This document shows, piece by piece, positions 15,643-23,375 of a stretch of 64,000 nucleotides of DNA; position 1 is the first letter of the stretch; every line of letters starts with the position of its first letter. This stretch comes from Phycisphaerales bacterium (lineage in GTDB: Bacteria > Planctomycetota > Phycisphaerae > Phycisphaerales > UBA1924). Below the pieces are notes generated by a model. That model made no database searches. It was not told where the DNA came from and was given only the letters and a program-made list of their open reading frames with translations. The translations under genes were made by a program, and so were the position numbers. The stretch covers positions 62,001-126,000 of the forward strand of contig JAFIFZ010000041.1 of the NCBI GenBank assembly GCA_020831775.1. Direction: 5' to 3'.

Positions 15643-17475
15643 TTGCACCCAGGCGTCCGCGCATCGACCGTCCCCGCCCGCCGGCCCAGATGGCCGAAGA
15701 CCGCAGGGGCCGCCGCTCTCCTCCTTGCATGCGCGTCGATCTGGGGGTGCACGGGCGGCATGGAGTCGATCGACCGACGCACGCTCAAGCTGCTGGAGGA
15801 ACGCTCCAAAGCCCTCGGCGTCGAGACCCGGAGCCCGCCGATCCGCTACAGCGACACCCGCACCGGGCGAGACGACTTCCGCAATCCGGGCACGCTGAAC
15901 CCCGACGCGAGCGATCTGGGTTTCCGCCAGGCGGCCGAGGACAGAGATGTCGCCGCACGCCTGGCCGCGGCGGACCAGATCGACCCGGACGACCCCGACC
16001 CGATCCTCATCAACATTTTCGACGCGCTGCGCATCGCCCAGGAGTCGGCGCGCGAGTTCATGACCGCCGAGGAGGAGTATGTCCTCGCGGCGATCCGCGT
16101 GCTGATCGAGCGCCACCTCTGGTCGCCCCGACTCTTCAACGACACGACCGTCGGCGTTGCGCGGAGCGGGACGGGCAGCGGCGCCGACACCACGCTGCGC
16201 ATCATCAACGAGATGCGCGCCCGCCAGCGCCTCCCCTTCGGGGGTCAGGTCGAAGCCTCCTGGATCTACCGCGCCACCGACCAGCTCCGCTCCGCCTCTA
16301 CCGAGGGGTACATCCAGTCGTCGACTTTGGCGCTGACGGCCGACATCCCGCTGCTCCGCGGCGCCGGCATGATCGCGCGTGAAGACCTCATCCAGGCCGA
16401 GCGGAACCTGATCTACGCCGCGCGGCGCTTCGAGCGCTTCCGGCGTCAGTTCCTTGTCGACATCTCCAACGACTTCTTCAGCCTGCTGGAGCTTCAGGCG
16501 GTGATCGAGAGCCAGGAGACGCGTCTGATCAACCAGCAGCGTCTGCTGCGGCGAACCGAGGCGAGCGTCGAGGCCGGGCGCCGCGCCGCGTTCGAGCTCG
16601 CCGAGGTCGACAACGAAGTCCGCGCCACGCTCTCGCGGCTCGAATCGCTCCGCGAGCAGTACCGCCTGAACCTCGACCGCTTCCGCATCCGCCTCGGTCT
16701 CGACACCGACCAGCCGATCGAGATCGACCGCACGCCCTTCTTCCTGCCCGAGCCGGACATCACGCCCGACGAGGCTGCGGCGCTCGCGTTGGAGTACCGC
16801 CTGGACCTGCAGATCCAGCGCGACCAGCTCGGCGATTCACGCCGCGCACTCGCCAACGCCAGAAACCGCGTCCTGCCCGACCTCGACCTGACCGGACGCG
16901 TCGGCCTCGACGGCGACGGCGCCTCCGGCCTCGTGTACGACTTCGGCGAGACCAACTACAACGTCGGCGTTACCTTCGGCCTCCCGCTCGACCGCGAGAT
17001 CGAACGCCTCGGCGTCCGCCAAGCGTCGATCAACCTCGAACAACGCCGCCGCAGCTACGAGCAGTTCCGCGATCAGGTGATCGTCAACGCCCGCCAGTCC
17101 GTCCGGGCCATCGAACTCGCCCGCCTGCAGCTCACCCTCGCCGAGGAGCGGATCAACATCACCATCCAGCGCCTGCGCGAGCAGGAGCTCAAGGAAGACG
17201 AGATCAGCGCCGACGACATCATCCGAGCGCAGGACGCCCTCACCGACGCACAGAACGCGCGCGACAGCGAACTGACCAATCTCAGAAACGCCGTCCTCAA
17301 CTTCCTCCTCCAGACCGACCAGCTCCGCGTCGCGCCCGACGGCACGCTCCTCCCCCTCCCGGGCATGGGCGACCCCGACCAGGAACCCGAGATCGACACC
17401 GAGCCCGACCGCGAGTTCGAATCCCCCGGCGGCGTGCCAACCCCAGAGCCCAATGAAGAAAATCCCGAGAACTGA
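15643..17475 (+). CDS. TolC-family outer-membrane efflux lipoprotein
   Basis: A 610-aa outer-membrane channel component for tripartite efflux or type I secretion. The N-terminus (ALLLACASIWGC) contains two possible lipobox cysteines, Cys30 and Cys36. Two long alpha-helical repeats (about 130-330 and 350-560) with heptad-rich segments such as LRGAGMIAREDLIQAERNL and NVGVTFGLPLDREIERLGVR match the outer-membrane efflux protein family. The start is a TTG at 15643 with GGAGGT 8 nt upstream. The final 45 residues form an acidic, proline-rich tail (PEPNEENPEN) unlike standard TolC. No inner-membrane pump or adaptor gene is next to it; the nearest exporters are the ABC gene at 25.4 kb and the MFS gene at 19 kb. 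Confidence 0.9.
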   Translation: MHPGVRASTVPARRPRWPKTAGAAALLLACASIWGCTGGMESIDRRTLKLLEERSKALGVETRSPPIRYSDTRTGRDDFRNPGTLNPDASDLGFRQAAEDRDVAARLAAADQIDPDDPDPILINIFDALRIAQESAREFMTAEEEYVLAAIRVLIERHLWSPRLFNDTTVGVARSGTGSGADTTLRIINEMRARQRLPFGGQVEASWIYRATDQLRSASTEGYIQSSTLALTADIPLLRGAGMIAREDLIQAERNLIYAARRFERFRRQFLVDISNDFFSLLELQAVIESQETRLINQQRLLRRTEASVEAGRRAAFELAEVDNEVRATLSRLESLREQYRLNLDRFRIRLGLDTDQPIEIDRTPFFLPEPDITPDEAAALALEYRLDLQIQRDQLGDSRRALANARNRVLPDLDLTGRVGLDGDGASGLVYDFGETNYNVGVTFGLPLDREIERLGVRQASINLEQRRRSYEQFRDQVIVNARQSVRAIELARLQLTLAEERINITIQRLREQELKEDEISADDIIRAQDALTDAQNARDSELTNLRNAVLNFLLQTDQLRVAPDGTLLPLPGMGDPDQEPEIDTEPDREFESPGGVPTPEPNEENPEN

Positions 17476-17544
17476 TCACCGACGAACGCTCGCGCGTGCC
17501 GTCTGTGCAGCGGGGGCCTCGGCTCCAAATCAGACGCGCTCGTA

Positions 17545-18423
17545 TCAGCGCCGCCGACGCATCGCGGCCAGACCTGCCCCCATGCCGAGCAAGCCGAGGA
17601 AGCCCGGCGCCGGGATCACCGCGAGGCTATACACCTCGTTCGTGAAGCCGAGCGCCCCAATCGGGCTAGCCAGACCGGTGTTCAGATCGATGGTGTAAAA
17701 TGTGGGGTTGATTCCGTTGATCCCGCTCAGGATGGCATAGGCGGTATCCACACCGCTACCCGAGGTATGGATGTCGAATCCCGTGAAAGTGTCGGTGTTC
17801 ACGCCCAACGGGCCGACGGTGTTTAGTGTTCCGTCGTTGTTGGCGATCGTCACCAGCACATTGAGTCCGTAGTCGATGCCAAACTGCTGCGTCGTGGTCG
17901 CTCCGGCAAAGTTTTGCGTGTATCCGATGTCAATAATACTCGGATTGGCGTTCTCGTTGACATCACCGGGTGCGTAGAACACATCGGTGAAGGCGGCTGC
18001 GGTGCCGGCATTGGGGTTGAAGACGATGTTCTGATTGCTGTCCGTGATGACCCGGGCGCGGTCGATCGTCGGATTAAAGTCCATGCCGAGCTGGGAGGTG
18101 TTGGTCGGTGCTCCGGAAGCGCCGACCGACTCAAGCGTGAGCTGCCCGGTATTCAGGTCGACCGTGTAGAACGAGTCCGTGCTATCGAGATAGCCGTAGA
18201 GCTGGCCGGTTGCCGGGCGGAAGTCGATGGCGTTCAAAGAGCTGGCCGCGCCGCTGAAGTTGCCGACGACCGTAGCATTTGACGGGTCGTTGCTCGAGAA
18301 ACGGATAAGTGACGATCCTCCGTTTCCGATTGCATAGACCGTCAACTGCGCGTGCGCCGCCGACGCAGCCAAGAATGCACCGAATCCTGCCGAGATGAGC
18401 ACCGCTTCTTTTCTACGAATCAT
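17545..18423 (-). CDS. Secreted DUF4394-type protein with PEP-CTERM-like tail
   Basis: A 292-aa exported protein. It has a signal peptide (ending AASAAHA-Q) and a DUF4394-like core of short beta-propeller-type repeats that recur as LxxIDFRPATGQLYG, DLNTGQLT, FNPTIDRARV and TIDLNTGLASPIG. The tail is IPAPGFLGLLGMGAGLAAMR plus three arginines, the layout of PEP-CTERM/exosortase sorting signals in the IPAPG variant seen in Phycisphaerae. ATG 18423 has an AGAGGT site upstream. Codon use and base composition are visibly less GC-rich than in neighbours (many T- and A-ending codons), suggesting a more recent arrival or relaxed selection. Its biological role is unknown. Confidence 0.8.
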   Translation of the reverse strand: MIRRKEAVLISAGFGAFLAASAAHAQLTVYAIGNGGSSLIRFSSNDPSNATVVGNFSGAASSLNAIDFRPATGQLYGYLDSTDSFYTVDLNTGQLTLESVGASGAPTNTSQLGMDFNPTIDRARVITDSNQNIVFNPNAGTAAAFTDVFYAPGDVNENANPSIIDIGYTQNFAGATTTQQFGIDYGLNVLVTIANNDGTLNTVGPLGVNTDTFTGFDIHTSGSGVDTAYAILSGINGINPTFYTIDLNTGLASPIGALGFTNEVYSLAVIPAPGFLGLLGMGAGLAAMRRRR

Positions 18424-18989
18424 GAGAACCTCTTGGTGTTCGAATTTACTACGAACTGATGAGTTTGGCCGCTTGGCATGCGTCGCCGTGACGAGTTTCA
18501 AGCGACAGAACGAGAAGGCTGGATTCGGGAAGCGGCAATCCGCTTTTCGGAACCAGCATCGGATCAATTTTCACTTCCAACACGCATCCGCATCGTTGCA
18601 GACTGTCATCAGATTACTGCAATGTGCGGACATAAGGCATCCGGTCAAGTACCCATGTGAATAGTTCCAAACACCCTAATGCACCGTCTGATGGCGACCC
18701 AGTGCGTGCTACAGCAGATGTAGAGCTAAAATCATGAAGGACCTATCCTGAGTGTGCTGAGCACTTACAGAGCAACTCGTCGCCGAGGCTGGCGAGTTGG
18801 CCGGACTCTGCTCACGGCTTGGTCGATGTCTTCCGCAGGCGCTTAGGGCACAGCTTCCACCACCGGTGTGGCGTGAAGGTCTGGCTTAGGCGATTTGATC
18901 ATATGATCGCCGCCAGAAATGCGATCAACAACGAGCGGGACGCGCGTTGAACAGTCTGTCGCGGCAATCTCCCGGAAGCCTCGATATCC
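18424..18989. other. 566-bp lower-GC intergenic stretch, no convincing gene
   Basis: The stretch lies upstream of both flanking minus-strand genes' territory and is clearly less GC-rich than the surroundings. The only long plus-strand open stretch (about 18736-18950, no start codon, ending NAINNERDAR) has no family resemblance I recognise. It may be a decayed gene. I see no terminal inverted repeats or transposase remnant. Confidence 0.5.
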
Positions 18990-20279
18990 CTACCGCGCCG
19001 TCTCCTGCAGCAGCCGCCCCGAGACCAGCGCCGACACCCCCGCCGACGCGGCCAGCATCACCGCCACCACCAGCATCGCGCTCTGCAGCCCCGCGACGCG
19101 GATCACCCCCTCGCACAGCAGGGGCCCGACAAACGCGAACCCCCACGACCCGCCGAGCATCAGGCCCGAGGCCATGCTCGTGCGATGGGGAAGCAGCCGC
19201 TGCGCCACCGCGACTGTTACAGGCACAGGCCCGGCGTACCCGAACCCCGTCGCAAAGACCAGCCCGACCGCGAGGGGCAGGAGCAATCGCGGGTCTTCGA
19301 GCATCTCGATCAGTTCGGGGCTGAACGCCATCAGGGCCATCGCCCCTGCGCCCGCCAGGGGCACGGAGATCAGCACGCTCTTCTCAAGCCCCCGCTTGAC
19401 CATCACGCCCAGCACGAGCCCGCCGACCGCCATCCCGAACTGCCTCGCCGCGAGCATCCAGCCGTTGAGGTCTCCCGCCTGCGCCGCCATCGCGGCATCA
19501 AACCCCGCCGCACCGTTGCGCTCCAGCGTGAACGCCTGCGACCATCGCAAGAGCAGGTAGATCAGCGAGGCGTCGCAGGTAAAGCGCAGCACATTGCCCG
19601 CGTACAGCAGCCAGACCGCCCGCCAGCGTTCGCCTGCATTCTCCGGGACCGGCGTGCGTGTTTCTTTCGTGCCGTCGCCCTCGTGGTGCGAGACGCCCCG
19701 CAGAGCGAGCGCCGCACCCGCCGCGACCAGCACCACCGGCACATACAGCCAGTGGATGTTTTCGAGCCCGACGCGCGAGACCGCCAGCGGACCGAGCCGG
19801 TAGCCGACGACCGCCCCCATCATCCCCGCGACGAAGAAAAACGCCACACCCAGCGCTCGCCGACGCCCGCAGAGCTTGCCGACCGCCGCCGCGGCAGGCG
19901 GGTGGAACGCCCCCACGCCCAGCGACGCGACAATCTGCAAGACCAGCAACTGCTCGAAGCTCGTCACCTGCCCGACCGAGCCGAACGCCCCGGCCGCGAG
20001 CAGGATCCCCCCCACCGCGACCAGGCGCGGGGCGAACCGGTCGGCGAACCATGCCGCGACGGGCTGCACCAGCCCCGAGCAGGCCGCCCCGACCGCGACG
20101 ATCAGCGCCGTCTGCCCGGGCGTCATCTCGAGGCGGGCTTCCAGCACCGCCAGGATCGCCAGCACGATGGCGGGCATCGAGTCGACCACGGCGTGCGTCC
20201 CGACGATCGAGCCGGCGCGCACCTTCTTCCCCGCCCGGGTCGGGCCCGCCGGAACGCCGATGGTCGTGTGGTCTCTCAT
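18990..20279 (-). CDS. MFS transporter, fosmidomycin-resistance (Fsr)-like
   Basis: A 429-aa twelve-helix major facilitator protein. The first helix reads VGTHAVVDSMPAIVLAILAVL, like the HxxxDxYxxxLPxLLP helix of the Fsr family. The loop between helices 2 and 3 (WFADRFAPRLVAVGG) is a variant of the MFS motif A. The family exports drugs or small metabolites by proton antiport; the substrate here is unknown. ATG 20279 gives a short basic N-terminus; the 42-codon longer reading looks non-coding. It is monocistronic and divergent from the M14 carboxypeptidase gene. Confidence 0.85.
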   Translation of the reverse strand: MRDHTTIGVPAGPTRAGKKVRAGSIVGTHAVVDSMPAIVLAILAVLEARLEMTPGQTALIVAVGAACSGLVQPVAAWFADRFAPRLVAVGGILLAAGAFGSVGQVTSFEQLLVLQIVASLGVGAFHPPAAAAVGKLCGRRRALGVAFFFVAGMMGAVVGYRLGPLAVSRVGLENIHWLYVPVVLVAAGAALALRGVSHHEGDGTKETRTPVPENAGERWRAVWLLYAGNVLRFTCDASLIYLLLRWSQAFTLERNGAAGFDAAMAAQAGDLNGWMLAARQFGMAVGGLVLGVMVKRGLEKSVLISVPLAGAGAMALMAFSPELIEMLEDPRLLLPLAVGLVFATGFGYAGPVPVTVAVAQRLLPHRTSMASGLMLGGSWGFAFVGPLLCEGVIRVAGLQSAMLVVAVMLAASAGVSALVSGRLLQETAR

Positions 20280-20420
20280 CTGAAAAATCAGGGCCCCGAC
20301 GGGCCGGAAGCGGGGATTGTTGGCAGGGATCGGTCCCCCAACGCGGCGGGGCACCGCATCGGACGCCGCCTCGGCGACAAGGCCCCGATACCTATCTTCT
20401 TGCAAACAGGGCAGATCGCC

Positions 20421-20485
20421 TTTCTGCGCCGGGCGATCTCGTGTAGATTGTCTTCGAGGGCCCGCGGCGAAGGGGATGCGGGCCC
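20421..20485 (+). promoter_or_regulatory. Weak promoter and leader hairpin before the M14 gene
   Basis: TTTCTG-N17-TAGATT (20421-20449) is a possible promoter. It is followed by GGGCCCGC/GCGGGCCC (20458-20465 and 20478-20485), an 8-bp stem with a 12-nt loop in the leader, 68 nt before the ATG. Confidence 0.3.
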
Positions 20486-20553
20486 ACGGGGTTCATGTGC
20501 GGGCGCTCGATCCACGCAGGCCCGCGCGATTCTGTCTATCCGGGGTTTGATCC

Positions 20554-22308
20554 ATGCCAAGGCACACGCACCGATTCGCCGCCGTCACGGCCTGCTCGCT
20601 CTCACTCCTCGCGGGCATCGCCCCGGCCCAGAGCATCTACGACGGGCAGAAGGTCGTCGAAGTCGCGCCCGAGAACCTCCGCCAGTTCCGCGCCGTCATG
20701 GCGATCGTCGACGATGTCTGGACGCACACCGTCGTGATGGACCGGCCCTTCGAGGTCCGCGTCGGCCCCGAAGAGCGCGAAGCGCTCCAGGAACTCGGCG
20801 TCCCGATGCGCGTCGTCATCGACGACCTGCAGGCGCTGGTCGACCAGGAACGCGCCGCCATCGACGCGATCCACGCCATGGACGACCCCAACTTCTTCCT
20901 CTCATACCACCGCTACGACGCGATCGAGCAGTTCACCATCGACCTCGCGGCCGACAACCCCGCCCTCGTCAGCCAGCGCATCATCGGCCAGTCGCACGAA
21001 GACCGGAACATCCGCGTGCTGACCATCACCGGCCCCGGCGACCCGACGGGCCGCCCCGTCGTCTTCCTGACCGGCGGGCAGCACGCGCGAGAGTGGATCA
21101 GCCCCGCCGCCTCGATGTACACCGCCCAGAAGCTCGTCGAGGGCTACGCCGTCGACCCGCGGATCACCACGCTCATGGACCGCGCCGTCTTCATGATCGT
21201 CCCCCTGACCAACCCCGACGGGTACGAGTACTGCTGGACCGACGAACGCTTCTGGCGCAAAAACAAGTGGCGCACCGCCAACGGCACGCTCCGAGGCGTC
21301 GACCTGAACCGAAACTGGGACATCAACTTCGGGGGCCAGGGCTCCAGCGGCAACACCACCAGCCAGACCTACCGAGGCCCCTTCGCGTTCAGCGAGCCCG
21401 AGACCGTCGCCGTCCGCGATGAACTGCTCAGCATCAACAACCTCGTGATGCACATCGATGTGCACTCGTACAGCCAGTATGTCCTGTGGCCCTACGGCTT
21501 TTCGACCGACCCGCTCCCCGAGCCCGACGCCACATTCTTCCCCGCATTCAGCCAGGAACTCGCCGACACGATGTACGCGCTCGACGGCGTCGAGTACCTC
21601 GCCTTCAACTCCATGACCGGCCTCTACCCAGCCAGCGGCACACACAAGGACTGGGTCTACGACGCGACCGGCGCCTACTCGTGGACCTACGAACTCCGCC
21701 CCGCCGCGGGCGCCGGAATCGGCGGCTTCGTCCTGCCCACCGAGCAGATCATCCCCAACAGCGAGGAACTGCTCGAATCCGTCCTGGTCATGGCCGAGGC
21801 CGGCACCCTCCCCGTCCGCCTCAGAAGACCCCACGCCATCCCCGACGCGCTGGTCGCCGGTGAGACCAACCCGATTGTCTTCAGGGTCGCCGACGGCTAC
21901 GCGACCGCCAACCCCGACGCCACGACCGTCCTCGTCCGCTTCGACGGGTACAACGACTTCCAGGAACTGCTCTACACCGACTCCGACGGCTTCAGCATCG
22001 TCAACATCCCCGGCGCCGCCTGCGGACGCGAGATCGAGCTCTACTTCCTCCTCCAGTCCACAGATCAGCAGACCGTCCAGTTCCCCGAGGCCGGCGCCGT
22101 CACCCTCGCCTTCCAGAACGCCGACGGCTCGCCCTGCCAGACCCACCCCGCCGACCTCAACGCCGACGGCGTCGTCGACGCCGACGACTTCTTCATCTTC
22201 CTCGACGCCTTCGCCAACGCCGACCCGCTCGCCGACCTCAACTACGACGGCGTGATCGACGCCGATGACTTCTTCGCCTTCCTCCGGCTCTTTGCCCAGG
22301 GCTCGTGA
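20554..22308 (+). CDS. Secreted M14 zinc carboxypeptidase with dockerin-type repeats
   Basis: A 584-aa exported metallocarboxypeptidase. A signal peptide ends near APAQ-S. A propeptide-like segment (30-115) is followed by the M14 domain: zinc ligands His177 and Glu180 in GGQHAREW, His304 in HIDVHSYSQY, substrate Arg253 in GVDLNRNWD, and the catalytic Glu in YSWTYELRP. After a beta-rich segment, two calcium-loop repeats (DLNADGVVDADDFF and DLNYDGVIDADDFF) close the protein. Unlike its three dockerin-bearing neighbours it ends FAQGS, not GC, so the terminal cysteine is missing. It probably trims C-terminal residues from extracellular peptides. The start ATG at 20554 gives a normal signal peptide. 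Confidence 0.92.
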   Translation: MPRHTHRFAAVTACSLSLLAGIAPAQSIYDGQKVVEVAPENLRQFRAVMAIVDDVWTHTVVMDRPFEVRVGPEEREALQELGVPMRVVIDDLQALVDQERAAIDAIHAMDDPNFFLSYHRYDAIEQFTIDLAADNPALVSQRIIGQSHEDRNIRVLTITGPGDPTGRPVVFLTGGQHAREWISPAASMYTAQKLVEGYAVDPRITTLMDRAVFMIVPLTNPDGYEYCWTDERFWRKNKWRTANGTLRGVDLNRNWDINFGGQGSSGNTTSQTYRGPFAFSEPETVAVRDELLSINNLVMHIDVHSYSQYVLWPYGFSTDPLPEPDATFFPAFSQELADTMYALDGVEYLAFNSMTGLYPASGTHKDWVYDATGAYSWTYELRPAAGAGIGGFVLPTEQIIPNSEELLESVLVMAEAGTLPVRLRRPHAIPDALVAGETNPIVFRVADGYATANPDATTVLVRFDGYNDFQELLYTDSDGFSIVNIPGAACGREIELYFLLQSTDQQTVQFPEAGAVTLAFQNADGSPCQTHPADLNADGVVDADDFFIFLDAFANADPLADLNYDGVIDADDFFAFLRLFAQGS

Positions 22309-22337
22309 TCGGTCCCGAGGGCGGGAGCCGCGCCAAG

Positions 22338-22376
22338 AGTTGACAACCACCCCGGTCTCCCGAATAGTTGAGACCG
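22338..22376 (+). promoter_or_regulatory. Sigma-70 promoter with operator-like inverted repeat (heme oxygenase)
   Basis: TTGACA (22340-22345), a 17-bp spacer and AATAGT (22363-22368) form a strong promoter. CGGTCTC (22353-22359) and GAGACCG (22370-22376) form a perfect 7-bp inverted repeat with a 10-bp centre that straddles the -10 box, where a repressor would block polymerase. The start would fall near 22375, about 40 nt before the ATG. Confidence 0.7.
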
Positions 22377-22415
22377 AGTCGCAACGCGACCCGGCCCACC
22401 CGAGGAGTTCCCGAG

Positions 22416-23075
22416 ATGTCTACCGAAGCCGCGGCCGACCGCTCGCTCATCACCGAGCGACTCCGCACCGAAACCCGCGACCTGCACACCAAGGCCGAGA
22501 AGGCCCCGCTCCAGGAGGCTCTGGTCAAGGGCAAGCTCCCCCGCGAGGTCTACGCCGACATGCTCGAACAGATGCTGCTCGTCCACCGCGCGCTGGAGCA
22601 GGCGATCCGCGAGCACCGCTCCAGCGTCCCCGCCATGGCCGTTGTCGTCACCGACGAGCAGTTCCAGGAGCCCTACATCCTCGAAGATCTGGCCCACTTC
22701 GGGCGTGATCCCGGTTCGATCACGGCCCTGCCCGAGACCCGCGAGGCCGTCGCCGAGATCCGACGCACCGCCCGCGAGGAACCCCTCGGCCTGCTCGGCC
22801 TGCACTATGTGCTCGAAGGCTCCAACAACGGCAACCGCTTCATCGCCAAGGCCGCCGCTCCCGCCATGGGCCTGAGCGAGTCCGGCGGGCTCCGCTACCT
22901 GCTGCCCTACGGCGACCGCCAGCCCCAGGTCTGGGGCGCGTTCAAGGAGAACCTCGCCGCCTGCGAGCTCTCCGACAGCGAGAAGGACACCCTCGTCGAG
23001 GCCGCCAAGCGGATGTTCGAGATCGTTTTTCGGGTCCACTCTGGGCTGCACCGGGCCAAAATGCCCGGCGGCTGA
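22416..23075 (+). CDS. Biliverdin-producing heme oxygenase
   Basis: A 219-aa soluble enzyme of normal heme-oxygenase length, which opens heme to biliverdin with release of iron and CO. His24 in RDLHTKAEKAPL is the proximal heme ligand. GLLGLHYVLEGSNNGNRFI covers the distal helix with its glycine-rich kink (family GSxxGG). ATG 22416 follows GAGGAG with 8-nt spacing. It is monocistronic, with its own promoter, an operator-like repeat over the -10 box and a strong terminator. The role could be iron acquisition, heme turnover or bilin supply. A CpcT/CpeT-family protein is encoded 17 kb away, but no bilin-binding protein is visible. Confidence 0.92.
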   Translation: MSTEAAADRSLITERLRTETRDLHTKAEKAPLQEALVKGKLPREVYADMLEQMLLVHRALEQAIREHRSSVPAMAVVVTDEQFQEPYILEDLAHFGRDPGSITALPETREAVAEIRRTAREEPLGLLGLHYVLEGSNNGNRFIAKAAAPAMGLSESGGLRYLLPYGDRQPQVWGAFKENLAACELSDSEKDTLVEAAKRMFEIVFRVHSGLHRAKMPGG

Positions 23076-23107
23076 GCGACGCCCACCCAACAAAGCCCCC
23101 CCTCCCT

Positions 23108-23150
23108 CACGGGCCCCGCGGACATTCTCCCGGGGCCCGTGAACTTTTTT
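23108..23150 (+). terminator. Strong terminator after the heme oxygenase gene
   Basis: CACGGGCCCCG (23108-23118) pairs perfectly with CGGGGCCCGTG (23131-23141), followed by AAC and six T. Confidence 0.93.
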
Positions 23151-23270
23151 GGGAAAGTGCGCGCTGGGCCGGGAACTAAAAGCGGGTTTGTGCGTCAAAA
23201 CACCCACCGGGGCGATTACGGGGAGTCGCGGCTCGCGAAGGCAGGGCATCGCCGGAGCTCTCCAAGGGCC

Positions 23271-23357
23271 GGCCGGGGGGAGCATCTCCTCCAGACCCCC
23301 CGGCCCTGCCCGCGCATTGAACCGGCCGGCCTCGAACGGGGCCGGCCGGTCGTTTCT
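23271..23357 (+). ncRNA. Candidate small RNA or double hairpin between convergent genes
   Basis: After the heme oxygenase terminator come two further perfect stems. GGCCGGGGGG/CCCCCCGGCC (23271-23280, 23296-23305) has a 15-nt loop containing TCTCCTCC. ACCGGCCGGCC/GGCCGGCCGGT (23321-23331, 23340-23350) is followed by CGTTTCTTT, like a terminator on the plus strand. The pyrimidine loop is complementary to a Shine-Dalgarno sequence. No clear promoter is visible, so this may equally be a back-up terminator pair for the flanking genes. Confidence 0.35.
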
Positions 23358-23375
23358 TTGCGTGGGGACCGACGC

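Noticed and set aside
17411-17425. GTTCGAATCC, resembling a tRNA T-loop
   Set aside because: It lies inside the TolC-type coding sequence and has no acceptor, D or anticodon stems around it.
18736-18950. Decayed transposase in the low-GC stretch
   Set aside because: The open stretch has no start codon, no DDE or HUH motif and no flanking inverted repeats.
19185-21422. A 745-codon plus-strand open frame spanning the MFS and M14 genes
   Set aside because: It crosses two well-supported genes on different strands and has Arg/Pro/His-rich composition without motifs.
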